Source of the DNA: Mycolicibacterium fluoranthenivorans
GTDB taxonomy: Bacteria; Actinomycetota; Actinomycetes; Mycobacteriales; Mycobacteriaceae
Length of the DNA: 64,000 bases
NCBI RefSeq assembly: GCF_011758805.1
Contig: NZ_JAANOW010000003.1
Span: 186,001 to 250,000, forward strand
Reading direction: 5' to 3'
In this document: positions 25,478 to 37,645 of the stretch, piece after piece
Layout of the letters: each line of letters opens with the position of its first letter
Numbering within the stretch: the first letter of the stretch is position 1
Position numbers and translations under genes: made by a program
Notes under the pieces: generated by a model
What the model was told of the DNA's origin: nothing
What the model saw: the letters and a program-made list of their open reading frames with translations, nothing else
Database searches by the model: none

Positions 25478-26622
25478 CCTTTGGCTTCCCTGGGTAGGCC
25501 GAGCACCCGCTCGGCGATGATGTTGCGCTGGATCTCGTTGGAGCCGCCGTAGATGGTGTCCGAGCGCGAGAACAGGTACAGCCGTTGCCATTCGTCGAAC
25601 TCACCGTCGTCAAGGGTCAGTCCGGCGGTGCCCCGCACGTCCATGGCGATCTCGCCGAGTTCGCGATGCCAGTTGGCCCACAACAACTTCGACACATTAT
25701 CCTGGCCGGGCTGCTCAACATCCATGGTGGCCAGCGCATAAGACCGCATGGCCTTCAGGCCGGTCCAGGACCGGGTCAGACGCTCCCGGATCAGCGGGTC
25801 GTCAGCCGCGCCGGTGCGTTTGGCCAGCTCGACGAGATTGGAATGCTCACGGGCGTAGCGAATCTGCTGCCCCAGGGTCGACACGCCACGCTCGAAGGTC
25901 AGCGTGCCCATGGCCACTCGCCACCCGTCGCCGGGCTGCCCCACGACCAGCGAGGCGTCGGTGCGGGCGTCGTCGAAGAACACCTCGTTGAACTCGGAGT
26001 CGCCGGTGAGCTGGATGATCGGACGGATCTCGACGCCGGGCTGCTGCAGCGGCACCAGCAGGTAGGACAGTCCGGCGTGCCGCTTGGAGCCCTTCTCGCT
26101 GCGGGCCACTACGAAGCACCACTGGGCCCAGTGCGCCAGCGACGTCCACACCTTCTGGCCATTAATGATCCACTCGTCGCCCACAAGTTCAGCCGAGGTC
26201 GACACGTTGGCCAGGTCACTGCCCGCGCCGGGCTCGGAGTAACCCTGACTCCACAGTTCGGTCACGTCGAGGATCTTGGGCAGGAACCGTGCCTGCTGTT
26301 CGGGGGTGCCGAACGCGATGAGGGTGGGCCCGAGCAGTTCCTCACCGAAGTGATTCACCTTGTCGGGGGCATCGGCCTTGGCGTACTCCTCGTAGAACGC
26401 GACCCGGTGCGCGACGGTCAGACCGCGGCCGCCGTGTTCCTCGGGCCAGCCCAGGCAGGTCAGTCCTGCCGCGGCCAGATGCTGATTCCACGCCCGGCGT
26501 TCCTCGAATGCCTCGTGCTCGCGACCGGGGCCACCGAGGCCCTTCAGCGCCGCGTATTCGCCGACGAGATTATCGGCGAGCCATTGCCGGACCTCGGCCC
26601 GGAAGTCCTCGACCTCTATCAC
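25474..26622 (-). CDS. fadE30: FadE30, acyl-CoA dehydrogenase of C/D-ring degradation
   Basis: 382 codons from ATG 26622. Landmarks: GYSEPGAGSDLANV, VWTSLAHWAQW, TFERGVSTLG and the end GGSNEIQRNIIAERVLGLPRE. Matches Rv3560c in order and length. Known: acts on HIP-CoA-derived intermediates in the propionate side chain. A KstR2 box lies 17 bases before the ATG, shared with fadD3. Overlaps ipdF by ATGA. Confidence 0.92.
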   Translation of the reverse strand: MIEVEDFRAEVRQWLADNLVGEYAALKGLGGPGREHEAFEERRAWNQHLAAAGLTCLGWPEEHGGRGLTVAHRVAFYEEYAKADAPDKVNHFGEELLGPTLIAFGTPEQQARFLPKILDVTELWSQGYSEPGAGSDLANVSTSAELVGDEWIINGQKVWTSLAHWAQWCFVVARSEKGSKRHAGLSYLLVPLQQPGVEIRPIIQLTGDSEFNEVFFDDARTDASLVVGQPGDGWRVAMGTLTFERGVSTLGQQIRYAREHSNLVELAKRTGAADDPLIRERLTRSWTGLKAMRSYALATMDVEQPGQDNVSKLLWANWHRELGEIAMDVRGTAGLTLDDGEFDEWQRLYLFSRSDTIYGGSNEIQRNIIAERVLGLPREAKG

Positions 26623-26638
26623 CCTTGTAGGCTAACCT

Positions 26639-26652
26639 ACCAAGCACTTGCT
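26639..26652. promoter_or_regulatory. KstR2 operator, fadE30 / fadD3 divergent promoter
   Basis: ACCAAGCACTTGCT fits AnCAAGnnCTTGnT. It is placed symmetrically, 16 to 17 bases from each start codon (26622 and 26670), so one dimer site must control both promoters. Confidence 0.9.
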
Positions 26653-26669
26653 TTGTTAGAGGAGCGTCA

Positions 26670-28199
26670 ATGACGAGCGTGAAGCGGACCGTTCCAGCGG
26701 TGCTGGACCGGATTGCCGTACAGCTGTCCGAGCATGACGCCCTGGTCACGCCGGATAAACGCCTCACCTACGGGCAGCTGCGCACCGAGGTCCGCCAGGC
26801 CGCCGCGGCGATCGTCGACCTGGGTGTGGCCCCAGGCGACCCGGTGGCGATCTGGTCCCCCAACACGTGGCACTGGGTGGTCGCCGCGCTGGCCACCCAT
26901 TACGCCGGCGCCGTCGTCGTGCCGTTGAACACGAGATACACCGCCAGCGAGGCCACCGACATCCTGGCCCGCACCGAGGCTCCGCTGCTGATCGCGGCCG
27001 GCAGATTCCTCGGCGCGGACCGCACCGAACAGCTCGACAGGGACGCGCTGCCGGCGCTGCGCCACATCGTGCGGGTGCCCATCGAGGAACAGGACGGAAC
27101 CTGGGACGAGTTCGTGGCCCGCGGCGAGGAGAACGAAGCTCTGGCCGAGGTCGACGCACGGGCCGCCGCGGTGCAGCCCGACGACGTGTCCGACATCCTT
27201 TTCACCTCCGGCACCACCGGCCGCAGCAAGGGTGTGCGGTGTGCACACCGGCAGTCGTTGGACGCGTCGGCCGCCTGGGCCGCGTGCGGTGAGGTCACCA
27301 GCGCCGACCGCTATCTGTGCATCAACCCGTTCTTCCACAACTTCGGGTTCAAGGCCGGCATCCTCGCCTGCCTGCAAACCGGCGCCACCCTCATTCCACA
27401 GCTGACCTTCGATCCGGAACTGGCGATGAAAACCGTTGCCGATCAGAAGATCACCGTGCTGCCCGGACCGCCGACGATCTACCAGATGCTGCTGGACCAC
27501 CCGAACCGCGACCAGTACGACCTGAGCTCACTGCGCTTCGCGGTGACCGGCGCGGCGGTGGTGCCGGTGGTGCTCATCGAACGGATGCAGTCGGAGCTCG
27601 ATATCGACATCGTGCTCACCGCCTACGGTCTCACAGAGGCCAGCGGATTCGGCACCATGTGCCGGGCCGACGACGACGCCGTCACCGTGGCCACCACGTG
27701 CGGTCGGCCGATCGCGGATTTCGAACTGCGCATCGACGACTCCGGCGAGGTGCTGCTGCGTGGCCCGAATGTGATGTTGGGCTACCTCGACGATCCGGAG
27801 GCCACCGCAGCCGCCATCGATTCCGACGGCTGGTTGCACACCGGCGATATCGGCACCGTGGACGACGCGGGCAATCTGACCATCACCGACCGGCTCAAGG
27901 ACATGTACATCTGCGGCGGGTTCAACGTGTACCCCGCCGAGATCGAGCAGGTGCTCGCCCGGCTGAACGGCATCGCCGATTCCGCGGTGATCGGGGTTCC
28001 CGACGACCGGCTCGGCGAAGTCGGCAAGGCATTCGTGGTGGTCAAGCCCGGAACCCAGCTCGACGAGGCGACGGTGATCGCCCATGCGCGTGAGCATCTG
28101 GCGAATTTCAAGGTGCCCCGTTCGGTGGTGTTCCTCGATGTTCTGCCGCGTAACCCAGGAGGCAAAGTGGTCAAACCACAGCTGCGAGAGATGATCTAA
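26670..28199 (+). CDS. fadD3: FadD3, HIP-CoA synthetase
   Basis: 509 codons. Adenylate-forming ligase: P-loop FTSGTTGRSKG at about 178-188, FFHNFGFKAGI, TAYGLTEASGFG, DGWLHTGDIG, and hinge DRLKDMYICGGFNVYPAEIE; catalytic Lys in NPGGKVVK near the end. Matches Rv3561. Known: ligates CoA to HIP (3a-alpha-H-4-alpha(3'-propanoate)-7a-beta-methylhexahydro-1,5-indanedione), the product left after A/B-ring loss; HIP-CoA is also the KstR2 inducer. First gene of fadD3-fadE31-fadE32-fadE33, overlapping fadE31 by one base (TAATG). Confidence 0.95.
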   Translation: MTSVKRTVPAVLDRIAVQLSEHDALVTPDKRLTYGQLRTEVRQAAAAIVDLGVAPGDPVAIWSPNTWHWVVAALATHYAGAVVVPLNTRYTASEATDILARTEAPLLIAAGRFLGADRTEQLDRDALPALRHIVRVPIEEQDGTWDEFVARGEENEALAEVDARAAAVQPDDVSDILFTSGTTGRSKGVRCAHRQSLDASAAWAACGEVTSADRYLCINPFFHNFGFKAGILACLQTGATLIPQLTFDPELAMKTVADQKITVLPGPPTIYQMLLDHPNRDQYDLSSLRFAVTGAAVVPVVLIERMQSELDIDIVLTAYGLTEASGFGTMCRADDDAVTVATTCGRPIADFELRIDDSGEVLLRGPNVMLGYLDDPEATAAAIDSDGWLHTGDIGTVDDAGNLTITDRLKDMYICGGFNVYPAEIEQVLARLNGIADSAVIGVPDDRLGEVGKAFVVVKPGTQLDEATVIAHAREHLANFKVPRSVVFLDVLPRNPGGKVVKPQLREMI

Positions 28200-29344
28200 T
28201 GGATCTGAAGTTCGACGACGACAGCGAAGAGTTCCGCGCGGAGGTCCGCGAGTTTCTCGCTGCGAACCGGGATTCCTTCCCCACCAAGTCCTACGACACG
28301 CTCGAGGGTTTCGAGCAGCACCGGCGCTGGGACAAGATCCTGTTCGACGCCGGCCTGTCGGTGATCGCCTGGCCGAAGAAGTACGGTGGCCGCGACGCCA
28401 CGCTGCTGCAGTGGGTGGTGTTCGAGGAGGAGTACTTCCGCGCCGGCGCGCCCGGCCGGGCCAGCGCCAACGGCACCTCCATGCTGGCCCCCACCCTGTT
28501 CGCGCACGGCACGCCGGAACAGCTGGACCGTGTCCTGCCGAAAATGGCCAGCGGCGAGGAGATCTGGGCCCAGGCCTGGTCGGAGCCCGAGTCCGGCAGC
28601 GACCTTGCCTCCCTGCGGTCCACCGCCACCAAGGTCGACGGCGGCTGGAAGCTCAACGGGCAGAAGATCTGGAGCTCGCGGGCGCCGTTCGGCGAGCGCG
28701 GCTTCGGCCTGTTCCGGTCCGACCCGGAAGCACAACGACACAAGGGCCTGACGTACTTCATGTTCGATCTGAAGGCCGAGGGCATCACCGTACGACCGAT
28801 CGCCCAGCTCGGCGGTGACACCGGCTTCGGCGAGATCTTCCTCGACGACGTGTTCGTGCCCGACGAGGACGTCATCGGCGGTGTGCACGACGGCTGGCGC
28901 GCGGCCATGAGCACGTCGAGCAATGAGCGCGGGATGTCGCTGCGCAGCCCGGCGCGCTTCCTCGCGCCCGCGGAACGACTTGTCGCGCAGTGGAAGTCCA
29001 ACCCCGACCCGGTGTTCACCGACCGGGTGGCCGACGCCTGGATCAAGGCCCAGGCCTACCGGCTACACACCTTCGGCACCGTCACCCGGCTGGCCGGCGG
29101 CGGTGAGCTGGGTGCGGAGTCGTCGGTGACCAAGGTGTTCTGGTCCGAGCTGGACGTCGCACTGCACCAGACCGCCCTCGACATGCAGGGCGCAGACGCC
29201 GAGATCGTGGACCACTGGACCGAGGGGCTGCTCTTCGCCCTCGGCGGCCCGATCTATGCGGGCACCAATGAGATCCAGCGCAACATCATCGCCGAGCGAT
29301 TGCTGGGCCTGCCGCGTGAGATTTCTGGGGGGAAGCCGAAGTGA
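28199..29344 (+). CDS. fadE31: FadE31, acyl-CoA dehydrogenase
   Basis: 381 codons. MDLKFDDDSEEFRAEVREF start; WSEPESGSDLASL, SSRAPFGERGFGLF, and GTNEIQRNIIAERLLGLPRE. Full-length acyl-CoA dehydrogenase subunit matching Rv3562. Known: FadE31 can associate with FadE32 or FadE33 in heteromers; the substrate belongs to late C/D-ring degradation. Overlaps fadD3 by one base and fadE32 by GTGA. Confidence 0.92.
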   Translation: MDLKFDDDSEEFRAEVREFLAANRDSFPTKSYDTLEGFEQHRRWDKILFDAGLSVIAWPKKYGGRDATLLQWVVFEEEYFRAGAPGRASANGTSMLAPTLFAHGTPEQLDRVLPKMASGEEIWAQAWSEPESGSDLASLRSTATKVDGGWKLNGQKIWSSRAPFGERGFGLFRSDPEAQRHKGLTYFMFDLKAEGITVRPIAQLGGDTGFGEIFLDDVFVPDEDVIGGVHDGWRAAMSTSSNERGMSLRSPARFLAPAERLVAQWKSNPDPVFTDRVADAWIKAQAYRLHTFGTVTRLAGGGELGAESSVTKVFWSELDVALHQTALDMQGADAEIVDHWTEGLLFALGGPIYAGTNEIQRNIIAERLLGLPREISGGKPK

Positions 29345-30318
29345 ACTTCGAGATCGACGATCAGCAGCGAGATTTCGCGTCCAGTATCGACGCCGCCCTG
29401 AGCGCTGCCGATGTGCCCGCCGCCGTGCGCGCCTGGGCCTCCGGTGACACCGCCGCGGGCCGCAAGGTGTGGGCCCAGCTGGCCGACCTCGGGGTCACGG
29501 CGCTGCTGGTGCCGGAGAAGTTCGACGGCATCGACGCGCACCCGGTGGATCTGGTGGTCGCCCTGGAACGCCTCGGCTACTGGGCGGTCCCCGGACCGGT
29601 CACCGAATCCATCGCCGTGGCGCCGATTCTGCTCGCCGGCGTGGAGGAGTGGGGCGAACGGTCCGCACAACTCGCATCGGGCGAGCTGATCGCCACCGTC
29701 GCACTGCCGCCGTCGGTGCCGCGCGCGGTGAATGCCGACGTGGCCGGGCTGACCCTGCTGGCCACCGACGGGCAGGTCGCCGAGGCCGGCATCGACATTC
29801 AGGGGGGCGCGGCCCACGAGTCCGTGGACCCGACCCGGACGCTGTTCGACGTCACCGCATCCGGCCCGTCGCAGGCCGCGGACACCGCCCGCGCGTATGA
29901 GTTCGGCGTGCTGGCCACCGCTGCCCAACTGGTCGGCGCGGGCCAGGCCATGCTCGACCAGTCCGTCGAGTACGCCAAGCAGCGCACCCAGTTCGGCCGG
30001 ATCATCGGCTCCTATCAGGCACTCAAACACAAGCTGGCCGACGTGCACATCGCCGTCGAGCTCGCCCGCCCGCTGGTGTACGGCGCGGCGCTGGCCCTGG
30101 CCGAGGGTTCGCCGGAGACCGCACGCGATATCAGCGCAGCCAAGGTGGCCGCGGCCGACGCCGCGCTGCTGGCCGCACGATCCTCACTACAGACCCACGG
30201 CGCCATCGGCTTCACCCAGGAACACGACCTGTCGCTGCTGCTGCTGCGGGTGCAGGCGCTGCGCTCGGCCTGGGGCGATCCCACCCTGCACCGACGCCGA
30301 CTGCTGGAGGCTTTGTAA
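29341..30318 (+). CDS. fadE32: FadE32 (IpdE1-like), acyl-CoA dehydrogenase subunit
   Basis: 325 codons from GTG 29341 overlapping the fadE31 stop. A shortened acyl-CoA dehydrogenase: LLVPEKFDGIDAHPVD, KQRTQFGRIIGSYQALKHKLAD, LQTHGAIGFTQEHDLSLLL. Matches Rv3563. Known from M. tuberculosis: the FadE32/FadE33 pair (IpdE1-IpdE2) is a heteromeric dehydrogenase in HIP-CoA breakdown. It is followed four bases later by fadE33. Confidence 0.92.
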   Translation: MNFEIDDQQRDFASSIDAALSAADVPAAVRAWASGDTAAGRKVWAQLADLGVTALLVPEKFDGIDAHPVDLVVALERLGYWAVPGPVTESIAVAPILLAGVEEWGERSAQLASGELIATVALPPSVPRAVNADVAGLTLLATDGQVAEAGIDIQGGAAHESVDPTRTLFDVTASGPSQAADTARAYEFGVLATAAQLVGAGQAMLDQSVEYAKQRTQFGRIIGSYQALKHKLADVHIAVELARPLVYGAALALAEGSPETARDISAAKVAAADAALLAARSSLQTHGAIGFTQEHDLSLLLLRVQALRSAWGDPTLHRRRLLEAL

Positions 30319-30322
30319 GACC

Positions 30323-31258
30323 ATGAGTGAAGAACGCGAACTGCTGCGCGACACCGTCGCCGCACTGGTCGAGAAGCACGCCGGACCCGAAGCCGTACGC
30401 ACGGCGATGGCCTCCGAACAGGGCTATGACGCGTCGCTGTGGAAGCTGCTGTGCGAGCAGGTCGGCGCGGCCGCACTGGTGGTTCCCGAAGAACTCGGCG
30501 GCGCCGGCGGCGAACTCGCCGACGCCGCAGTGGTGCTGGAGGAGCTGGCCCGCAATCTGGTGCCCACGCCGCTGCTCGGTACCACGCTCGCCGAGCTGGC
30601 CTTGCTCGCCGTCGATGAGCACCAACCCTTGGAGGGACTGGCTGAGGGCACCTCGATCGGCGCGGTGGTATTCGATCCCGAGATCGTGGTCAACGGCGAT
30701 ATCGCGGACGTGGTCATCGCGGCGGACGGCGAGCACCTGACCCGCTGGGACACTTTCACCGCGCAGGCCAAACCCACCATGGACCTGACCCGTCGGCTGT
30801 CGGCCGTCACCGCCGGTGAGACGACCGTCCTCGGCGCCGATCCCGGCTTGGCCGATATCGCCGCCCTGCTGGTGGCGGCCGAGCAGATCGGTGCGGCGGC
30901 AAGGGCTCTCGACCTCACCGTCGCCTACACGAAGGACCGGGTGCAGTTCGGCCGCCCGATTGGTAGCTTCCAGGCGCTCAAGCACCGGATGTCCGACCTG
31001 TACGTGAAGGTGTCCGCCGCCCGGGCCGTCGTCGACGATGCGATCGCCGAGCCGTCGCCCGCGTCCGCGGCGCTGGCTCGGGTGCTGGCCAGTGAGGCGT
31101 TGTCCGCGGTGACCGCCGAGGCCGTCCAGATGCACGGCGGTATCGCGATCACCTGGGAGCACGACATCCAGCTGTACTTCAAGCGGGCGCACGGCAGCGC
31201 GCAGCTGCTGGGTCCCCCGCGCGACCATCTGCGCCGGCTCGAAGCAGAGGTGTTCTAG
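30323..31258 (+). CDS. fadE33: FadE33 (IpdE2-like), acyl-CoA dehydrogenase subunit
   Basis: 311 codons from ATG 30323 ([15 protein letters not shown]); the open frame further upstream is a shadow of fadE32. Landmarks: [60 protein letters not shown]. Matches Rv3564 and pairs with FadE32. Its stop TAG shares CTAG (31255-31258) with the stop of hutI on the other strand. Confidence 0.92.
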   Translation: MSEERELLRDTVAALVEKHAGPEAVRTAMASEQGYDASLWKLLCEQVGAAALVVPEELGGAGGELADAAVVLEELARNLVPTPLLGTTLAELALLAVDEHQPLEGLAEGTSIGAVVFDPEIVVNGDIADVVIAADGEHLTRWDTFTAQAKPTMDLTRRLSAVTAGETTVLGADPGLADIAALLVAAEQIGAAARALDLTVAYTKDRVQFGRPIGSFQALKHRMSDLYVKVSAARAVVDDAIAEPSPASAALARVLASEALSAVTAEAVQMHGGIAITWEHDIQLYFKRAHGSAQLLGPPRDHLRRLEAEVF

Positions 31259-32421
31259 ACCCGCTGTCCGCCGCGCACCACAGTGCGGATCAGCGGTACG
31301 CCCGGCCGGTAGGCCAGGTGGATGTACGACGGCGCGTCGAGGCAGACAAAGTCGGCGCGCTTCCCCGGCGCCAGCACTCCGATATCGTCGCGTCGCAGCG
31401 CTGCCGCGCCACCGGCGGTGGCCGCCCAGAGCGCCTCTGCGGGAGTGAAGTTCATATCCCGGACCCCTACGGCGATACAGAACGGCATGCTCGTGGTGAA
31501 CGAGCTGCCGGGGTTGCAGTCGGTGGCGATGGCCACCGTCACGCCGGCCTCGATCATCCGGCGCGCGTCCGGCCACGGCGCCCGCGTGCTGAATTCCGCG
31601 CCGGGTAGCAGCGTGGCGACCGTATCGCCGGCGGCCATCGCCTCGATATCGGCGTCGGTGGCGAAGGTGCAGTGGTCCACCGAAGCGGCACCCATCTGTA
31701 CCGCCATCTGGATCCCGCCGCTGGGACCGAGTTGACCGGCGTGCACCCGCAGCTGCAGACCGGCCGCCCTGCCCGCCGTCAGGATGGCGCGCGACTCGTC
31801 GACGTCGAAAGCCCCGCGGTCACAGAACACATCGATCCAGCGGGCGTACGGTGCGCAGGCCTCCAGCATCGGACCCGTCACCAGCTCGACATAGGCGTCG
31901 CGGTTGTCGCGGTACTCCGCGGGGACCACATGGGCACCGAGAAAGGTGGTCTCGCTGGTGAATTCGCGCGCGACGACCAGTGAGCGGCTCTCGTCGGCGA
32001 CGTTGAGGCCGTACCCACTCTTGGATTCGAAGGTCGTGACACCGGCCGCCAGGAGCTCACCGGCCAGGCGGCCTACTCCCGCCGTCAGCGTCGCGGTGTC
32101 GGCCTGACGCGTCGCCGCCACCGTTGTCGCGATTCCGCCCGCCGCATACGGCAGACCAGCCATCCTGGCGGCGAATTCCGCCGACCGCTCACCGGCGAAC
32201 ACCAGGTGCGCATGGCTGTCGACGAAACCGGGGATGACACCGACCCCGCCGCAGTCGACGCGCTGCGCCGCCGCGGGGGCATCGACCTGGCGGCCGACCC
32301 AGGCGATGACCTCACCCTCGACGAGGATGGCGCCGTCGCTGATGACACCCAGCGCAGTTCCGTCGCCCTGCGCGGGGTCGTTGGTGACCAGTTCGGCGAT
32401 ACCGTCATACAGGGTGCTCAT
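31255..32421 (-). CDS. hutI: HutI, imidazolonepropionase
   Basis: 388 codons from ATG 32421, overlapping the hutF stop (ATGA). Amidohydrolase fold: [20 protein letters not shown] (metal His pair HAH), [36 protein letters not shown]. Known: opens 4-imidazolone-5-propionate to N-formimidoylglutamate. Last gene of the leftward nine-gene hut/transport unit. Convergent with fadE33, with no room for a terminator. Confidence 0.94.
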   Translation of the reverse strand: MSTLYDGIAELVTNDPAQGDGTALGVISDGAILVEGEVIAWVGRQVDAPAAAQRVDCGGVGVIPGFVDSHAHLVFAGERSAEFAARMAGLPYAAGGIATTVAATRQADTATLTAGVGRLAGELLAAGVTTFESKSGYGLNVADESRSLVVAREFTSETTFLGAHVVPAEYRDNRDAYVELVTGPMLEACAPYARWIDVFCDRGAFDVDESRAILTAGRAAGLQLRVHAGQLGPSGGIQMAVQMGAASVDHCTFATDADIEAMAAGDTVATLLPGAEFSTRAPWPDARRMIEAGVTVAIATDCNPGSSFTTSMPFCIAVGVRDMNFTPAEALWAATAGGAAALRRDDIGVLAPGKRADFVCLDAPSYIHLAYRPGVPLIRTVVRGGQRV

Positions 32422-33767
32422 AGGCACACCAGCAGGTCGTCGATCGCCGAACCCAATTCGGCGGCGGCGTCGATACGCAGATGCCTGCGCTCGGCCACCA
32501 CGACCCGGCCGTCGATCACGACATCGGTGACATCGCCTGCCGTTGCCGCGAACACGATGTTCTCCGGCGTCGCGCCGCCACCTGCCGTGCGCACCGAGTT
32601 CAGATCCACGGCAACGAAATCCGCACGCGCGCCGACCTGGATCGCACCCGCATCGGTCCAGCCCAGTGTGTGTTGCCCACCGACGGTTGCGGCCTGCAGC
32701 AACCTGGAAGCATCGATGATGCCGCGCTGCCTACGGGCCAGTCGCTCATCCAGTTCGACCGCCCGGGCCTCCTCGAACAGGTCGATCACGGCGTGGCTGT
32801 CCGATCCGAGGCTGAACAGTCCGCGGGTGCCGAGCAGTGCGGGCGCCGGACCGATCCCGTCGCCCAGATCCCGTTCGGTGGTGGGACAGAAGCACACCCC
32901 GGTGGCCGTGGCATCGAGATCGGCGAGGTCATCGTCGGTGAGATGGGTGGCGTGTACCGCGGTGGTGCGTGGCCCGAGCACGCCGGCATCCTTCAGCACG
33001 GCGGTCGGGGTACGCCCGTGCACGGACAGGCACTGCTCGACCTCGGCCTGCTGCTCGGACGAGTGCACGTGCAGCGGAGCATGATTCGCGTCTGCCCAGT
33101 CGACCACTGCGGGCATGTCTTCGACCGGAACACCCCGCACCGAGTGCAGCGCCGCACCGATCAGCAGACCGCTCCGGCCGTGCGCCTGGGCACGCAGGGC
33201 TTCCACCCGTTCGGCCCACCCTTCTCCACTGCCGTCGCCGAAGCGCAGCTGCGGGCCGTCCTGCAGTGGTGCGCCGTCGGGAGCCGAACTGAGATAGCAG
33301 GTGTCGAGCAGGGTCAGCCGCAGGCCGGCATCGGCTGCACCGTCGATCAGGGCGTGTCCCATCGCGTTCGGATCCCCGTAGCGCCGGCCGCCGGTGTCGT
33401 GATGCAGGTAGTGGAACTCCCCGACCGAGGTGATCCCGGCGAGCGTCATCTCGGCGTAGACCGCCCGCGACAACGCCCGGTACCGGTCCGGGTCCAGCCG
33501 GTCGGCGGCCCGGTACATCAGGTCACGCCAGGTCCAGAACGATCCGCGGTCCCGCTGGGTGCCGGCCCGCAGCGCGCGGTGAAACGCGTGGGAGTGCGCG
33601 TTTCCCATACCAGGGATCACCAAGCCGTACAGCCGATTCGGCACACGGAGCGCCGGCGTTCCCGGTTGTACCGAACTGATCCGGCCGTTGTCGACGGTGA
33701 TCACCACACCCGTGTCCACGGTGTCCCCGCCGAGCCAGGCGTGCTCACACCACCAGGTCTCGGTCAC
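32418..33767 (-). CDS. hutF: HutF, formimidoylglutamate deiminase
   Basis: 449 codons from GTG 33767 ([14 protein letters not shown]), overlapping the M20 hydrolase stop (GTGA). Landmarks: [21 protein letters not shown] with metal His residues, [55 protein letters not shown]. Known: HutF converts N-formimidoylglutamate to N-formylglutamate and ammonia, so the pathway needs a deformylase next; the adjacent M20 hydrolase is the candidate. Confidence 0.94.
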   Translation of the reverse strand: MTETWWCEHAWLGGDTVDTGVVITVDNGRISSVQPGTPALRVPNRLYGLVIPGMGNAHSHAFHRALRAGTQRDRGSFWTWRDLMYRAADRLDPDRYRALSRAVYAEMTLAGITSVGEFHYLHHDTGGRRYGDPNAMGHALIDGAADAGLRLTLLDTCYLSSAPDGAPLQDGPQLRFGDGSGEGWAERVEALRAQAHGRSGLLIGAALHSVRGVPVEDMPAVVDWADANHAPLHVHSSEQQAEVEQCLSVHGRTPTAVLKDAGVLGPRTTAVHATHLTDDDLADLDATATGVCFCPTTERDLGDGIGPAPALLGTRGLFSLGSDSHAVIDLFEEARAVELDERLARRQRGIIDASRLLQAATVGGQHTLGWTDAGAIQVGARADFVAVDLNSVRTAGGGATPENIVFAATAGDVTDVVIDGRVVVAERRHLRIDAAAELGSAIDDLLVCL

Positions 33768-35016
33768 GACGAGATCCAGTCGGCCATCACATCGGCGAGC
33801 GCCTCCGCACCCTCGTTGCAATCGTCCATCTCCGCGTGTTCGGCCGGCGAGTGCGAGACACCGGTCGGATTGCGTACGAACAACATTGCCGTGGGGACCT
33901 GAGCCGACAGGATGCCGGCGTCATGGCCGGCCGCGGTGGGCAGCACCGGGATTTCTCCGAGTCGCCCCAGGGCCTTCGTCAGGCGTGCCCGCGGACCTTC
34001 CGGGAATTCGACGATGGGCGTGATCGATTCGGCAACCACCTGCAGGCCCACCGAGTCGAGGGTGGCGTGCCCGTGGGCTTCGGCGGAGATCGCCTCGACC
34101 AGGGCCGTCAAGGTCGCCTCATCGGCGGCCCTGGCGTCCAGCCAGGCGCGGATCTGCGACGGGATGGCATTGGCCCCATTGGGGGATACCAGCACCTTGC
34201 CGAAGGTCGCCACCGCCTGGTGGGCCTGCGCCTGCGCGCGAGCGGTGTGCACCGACGAGGCGAACGCCAGCATCGGATCTCGGCGATCGACCAGCCGGGT
34301 GGCGCCGGCATGGTTGGCCTCACCGTCGAACGTGAACTCCCACCGGCCGTGCGGCCAGATCGAGGACGCCACCGCGACCGGGGCGTCGATGAGGTCCAGC
34401 GCCCGGCCCTGCTCGACGTGCAGTTCGACGAACACGCCGACCCGTTCGGCCAGGTGCCGGTCAGGCCCGAGCTGGTTCGGGTCACGCGCTGCCCGAACGA
34501 GGGCCTCCGCCAGGGTGATTCCGTCGATATCGCGCAGCCCACGAGCCCGGTCCGCGGTCAGTGCCCCGGTGGACAGTTGCGATCCGACACACGCCACCCC
34601 GAACCTGGCACCCTCCTCATCGGAGAATGCGGCCACTCCGACCGGGATGGCTGGCACCACACCGCGCTCCCGCACGATATCGATCGCGGCGAAAGCCGAT
34701 ACGACACCCAGCGGCCCGTCGAACGCACCGCCGTCGGGCACCGAGTCCAGATGCGAGCCCGTCACGAACGCGTCCCGCGGGTCTCCCGACCATCCCGGCG
34801 GCATCCACCATGCCCACAGGTTGCCGTTGCGGTCCACCTCGACGTCCAAGCCGCGGCGTTCCGCCTCACCCACGAACCATTCCCGCAACGTGAAATCCGC
34901 GTCGCTCCAGGCGAACCGGCGATAGCCGCCATTCGCCGGGTTACGGCCGATGTCGAGGATCGCCGGCCACAGCGTATCGAAGGTGCTCGTCTGTCGGTTC
35001 GCTCCGCGAGCGTCGC

Positions 35017-35020
<4 letters not shown>
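33764..35020 (-). CDS. M20 amidohydrolase (allantoate amidohydrolase-like), probable N-formylglutamate deformylase
   Basis: 418 codons from GTG 35020, overlapping the hutU stop (GTGA). M20/M28-type metal site: [20 protein letters not shown] (His and Asp ligands), SDEEGARFG (Glu pair), [17 protein letters not shown] and SHSPAEH. Annotated relatives are allantoate amidohydrolases or N-carbamoyl amino acid hydrolases. Inferred: lying between hutU and hutF with no HutG in the window, it probably hydrolyses N-formylglutamate to glutamate and formate. An alternative is a ureido or carbamoyl substrate. Confidence 0.85.
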
Positions 35021-36690
<1,670 letters not shown>

Positions 36691-36721
36691 GAGAGTGGAG
36701 TTCCTTTGACGAGAGGGGTGT

Positions 36722-37645
36722 TCACTGGCCGTTGATGCCGGCGCCGGCCAGCCACTTCTTGGCGATGTCGGCCAGGTTCGTGCCGGTGGCAGCCTCGGCG
36801 TTCATCGAGATGAGGTCATCGGTGGTGAGTTTCGCCGACACCGCATCCAGGGTCTTGGTGACCGTGTCGTTCTGCTTACCCGCCTTGATCAGCGGCACCA
36901 CGTTCTCGGCGGCGAACAGGTTCTTGTTGTCCTCCAGGGCCACAAGCTTGTTGGCCTTCAGGCCCGGGTCGGTGCTGAACAGATCGCCGGCCTGGATCTG
37001 GCCATTGGTGAGTGCGGTCATCGTCAGGGTGCCGCCGGCGTCGAGGCTGACGAAGTCCTTGAAGTTCAGGCCGTAGACATCGCGCAGACCGACCACACCC
37101 TGCTGACGGGTCTTCCATTCCGCGGGCCCACCCAGCACCAGTTCCCCGGCCACCGGCGCCAGATCGGAGATGGTCGTCAACTTGTACTTGTCTGCGGTGG
37201 CCTGGGTGACCGCGACGACATCCTTGTCCTCGGCCGGAGACGGCGTCAGCATCGAGATACCCTCGGGCAGCTTGGTCTTGAGTTCGGAGGTCACCGAATC
37301 CGGTGTCGCGGCCGTCGACTTCGGATCCAGATAGCTCAACAGCGCACCGGTGTATTCGGGGACCAGATCGATGGAGCTGTCCTTGAGCGCCTGGATGTAG
37401 ACCTCACGGCTGCCGATGTTGAACTGTTCCTTGACGCTGACGCCCTTTGCCTGCAACGCCTGTGAGTAGATGCTGGCGATCAGCTGGCTCTCGGTGAAGT
37501 CGGCGGAGCCGATGACCACCTGCGAGCCCGCGGAACCCTTGTTGTCGCCGCCGCCGGAAAGTGGGTCGCCCCCACCTCCGCCGCAGGCGGACAGGGCGAG
37601 TGCGGCGGCGAGGCTCAGGGAGGTGAGGAACGTGCGCTTCTTCAT
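36722..37645 (-). CDS. OpuC/ProX-type quaternary-amine-binding lipoprotein
   Basis: 307 codons from ATG 37645, overlapping the permease stop (ATGA). Lipoprotein signal with lipobox LSAC (Cys21), then the OpuAC-like fold: [70 protein letters not shown]. Known: this family binds glycine betaine, choline, carnitine and, in some bacteria, ergothioneine. Inferred: in this hut operon the ligand is probably a histidine-derived betaine. It sits outside the membrane, delivering ligand to the two permeases. Confidence 0.88.
   Translation of the reverse strand: MKKRTFLTSLSLAAALALSACGGGGGDPLSGGGDNKGSAGSQVVIGSADFTESQLIASIYSQALQAKGVSVKEQFNIGSREVYIQALKDSSIDLVPEYTGALLSYLDPKSTAATPDSVTSELKTKLPEGISMLTPSPAEDKDVVAVTQATADKYKLTTISDLAPVAGELVLGGPAEWKTRQQGVVGLRDVYGLNFKDFVSLDAGGTLTMTALTNGQIQAGDLFSTDPGLKANKLVALEDNKNLFAAENVVPLIKAGKQNDTVTKTLDAVSAKLTTDDLISMNAEAATGTNLADIAKKWLAGAGINGQ

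Noticed and set aside
32481..33902. Long plus-strand frame (473 codons) across hutF
   Set aside because: It is the shadow of hutF, whose metal-ligand motifs and overlaps are convincing.
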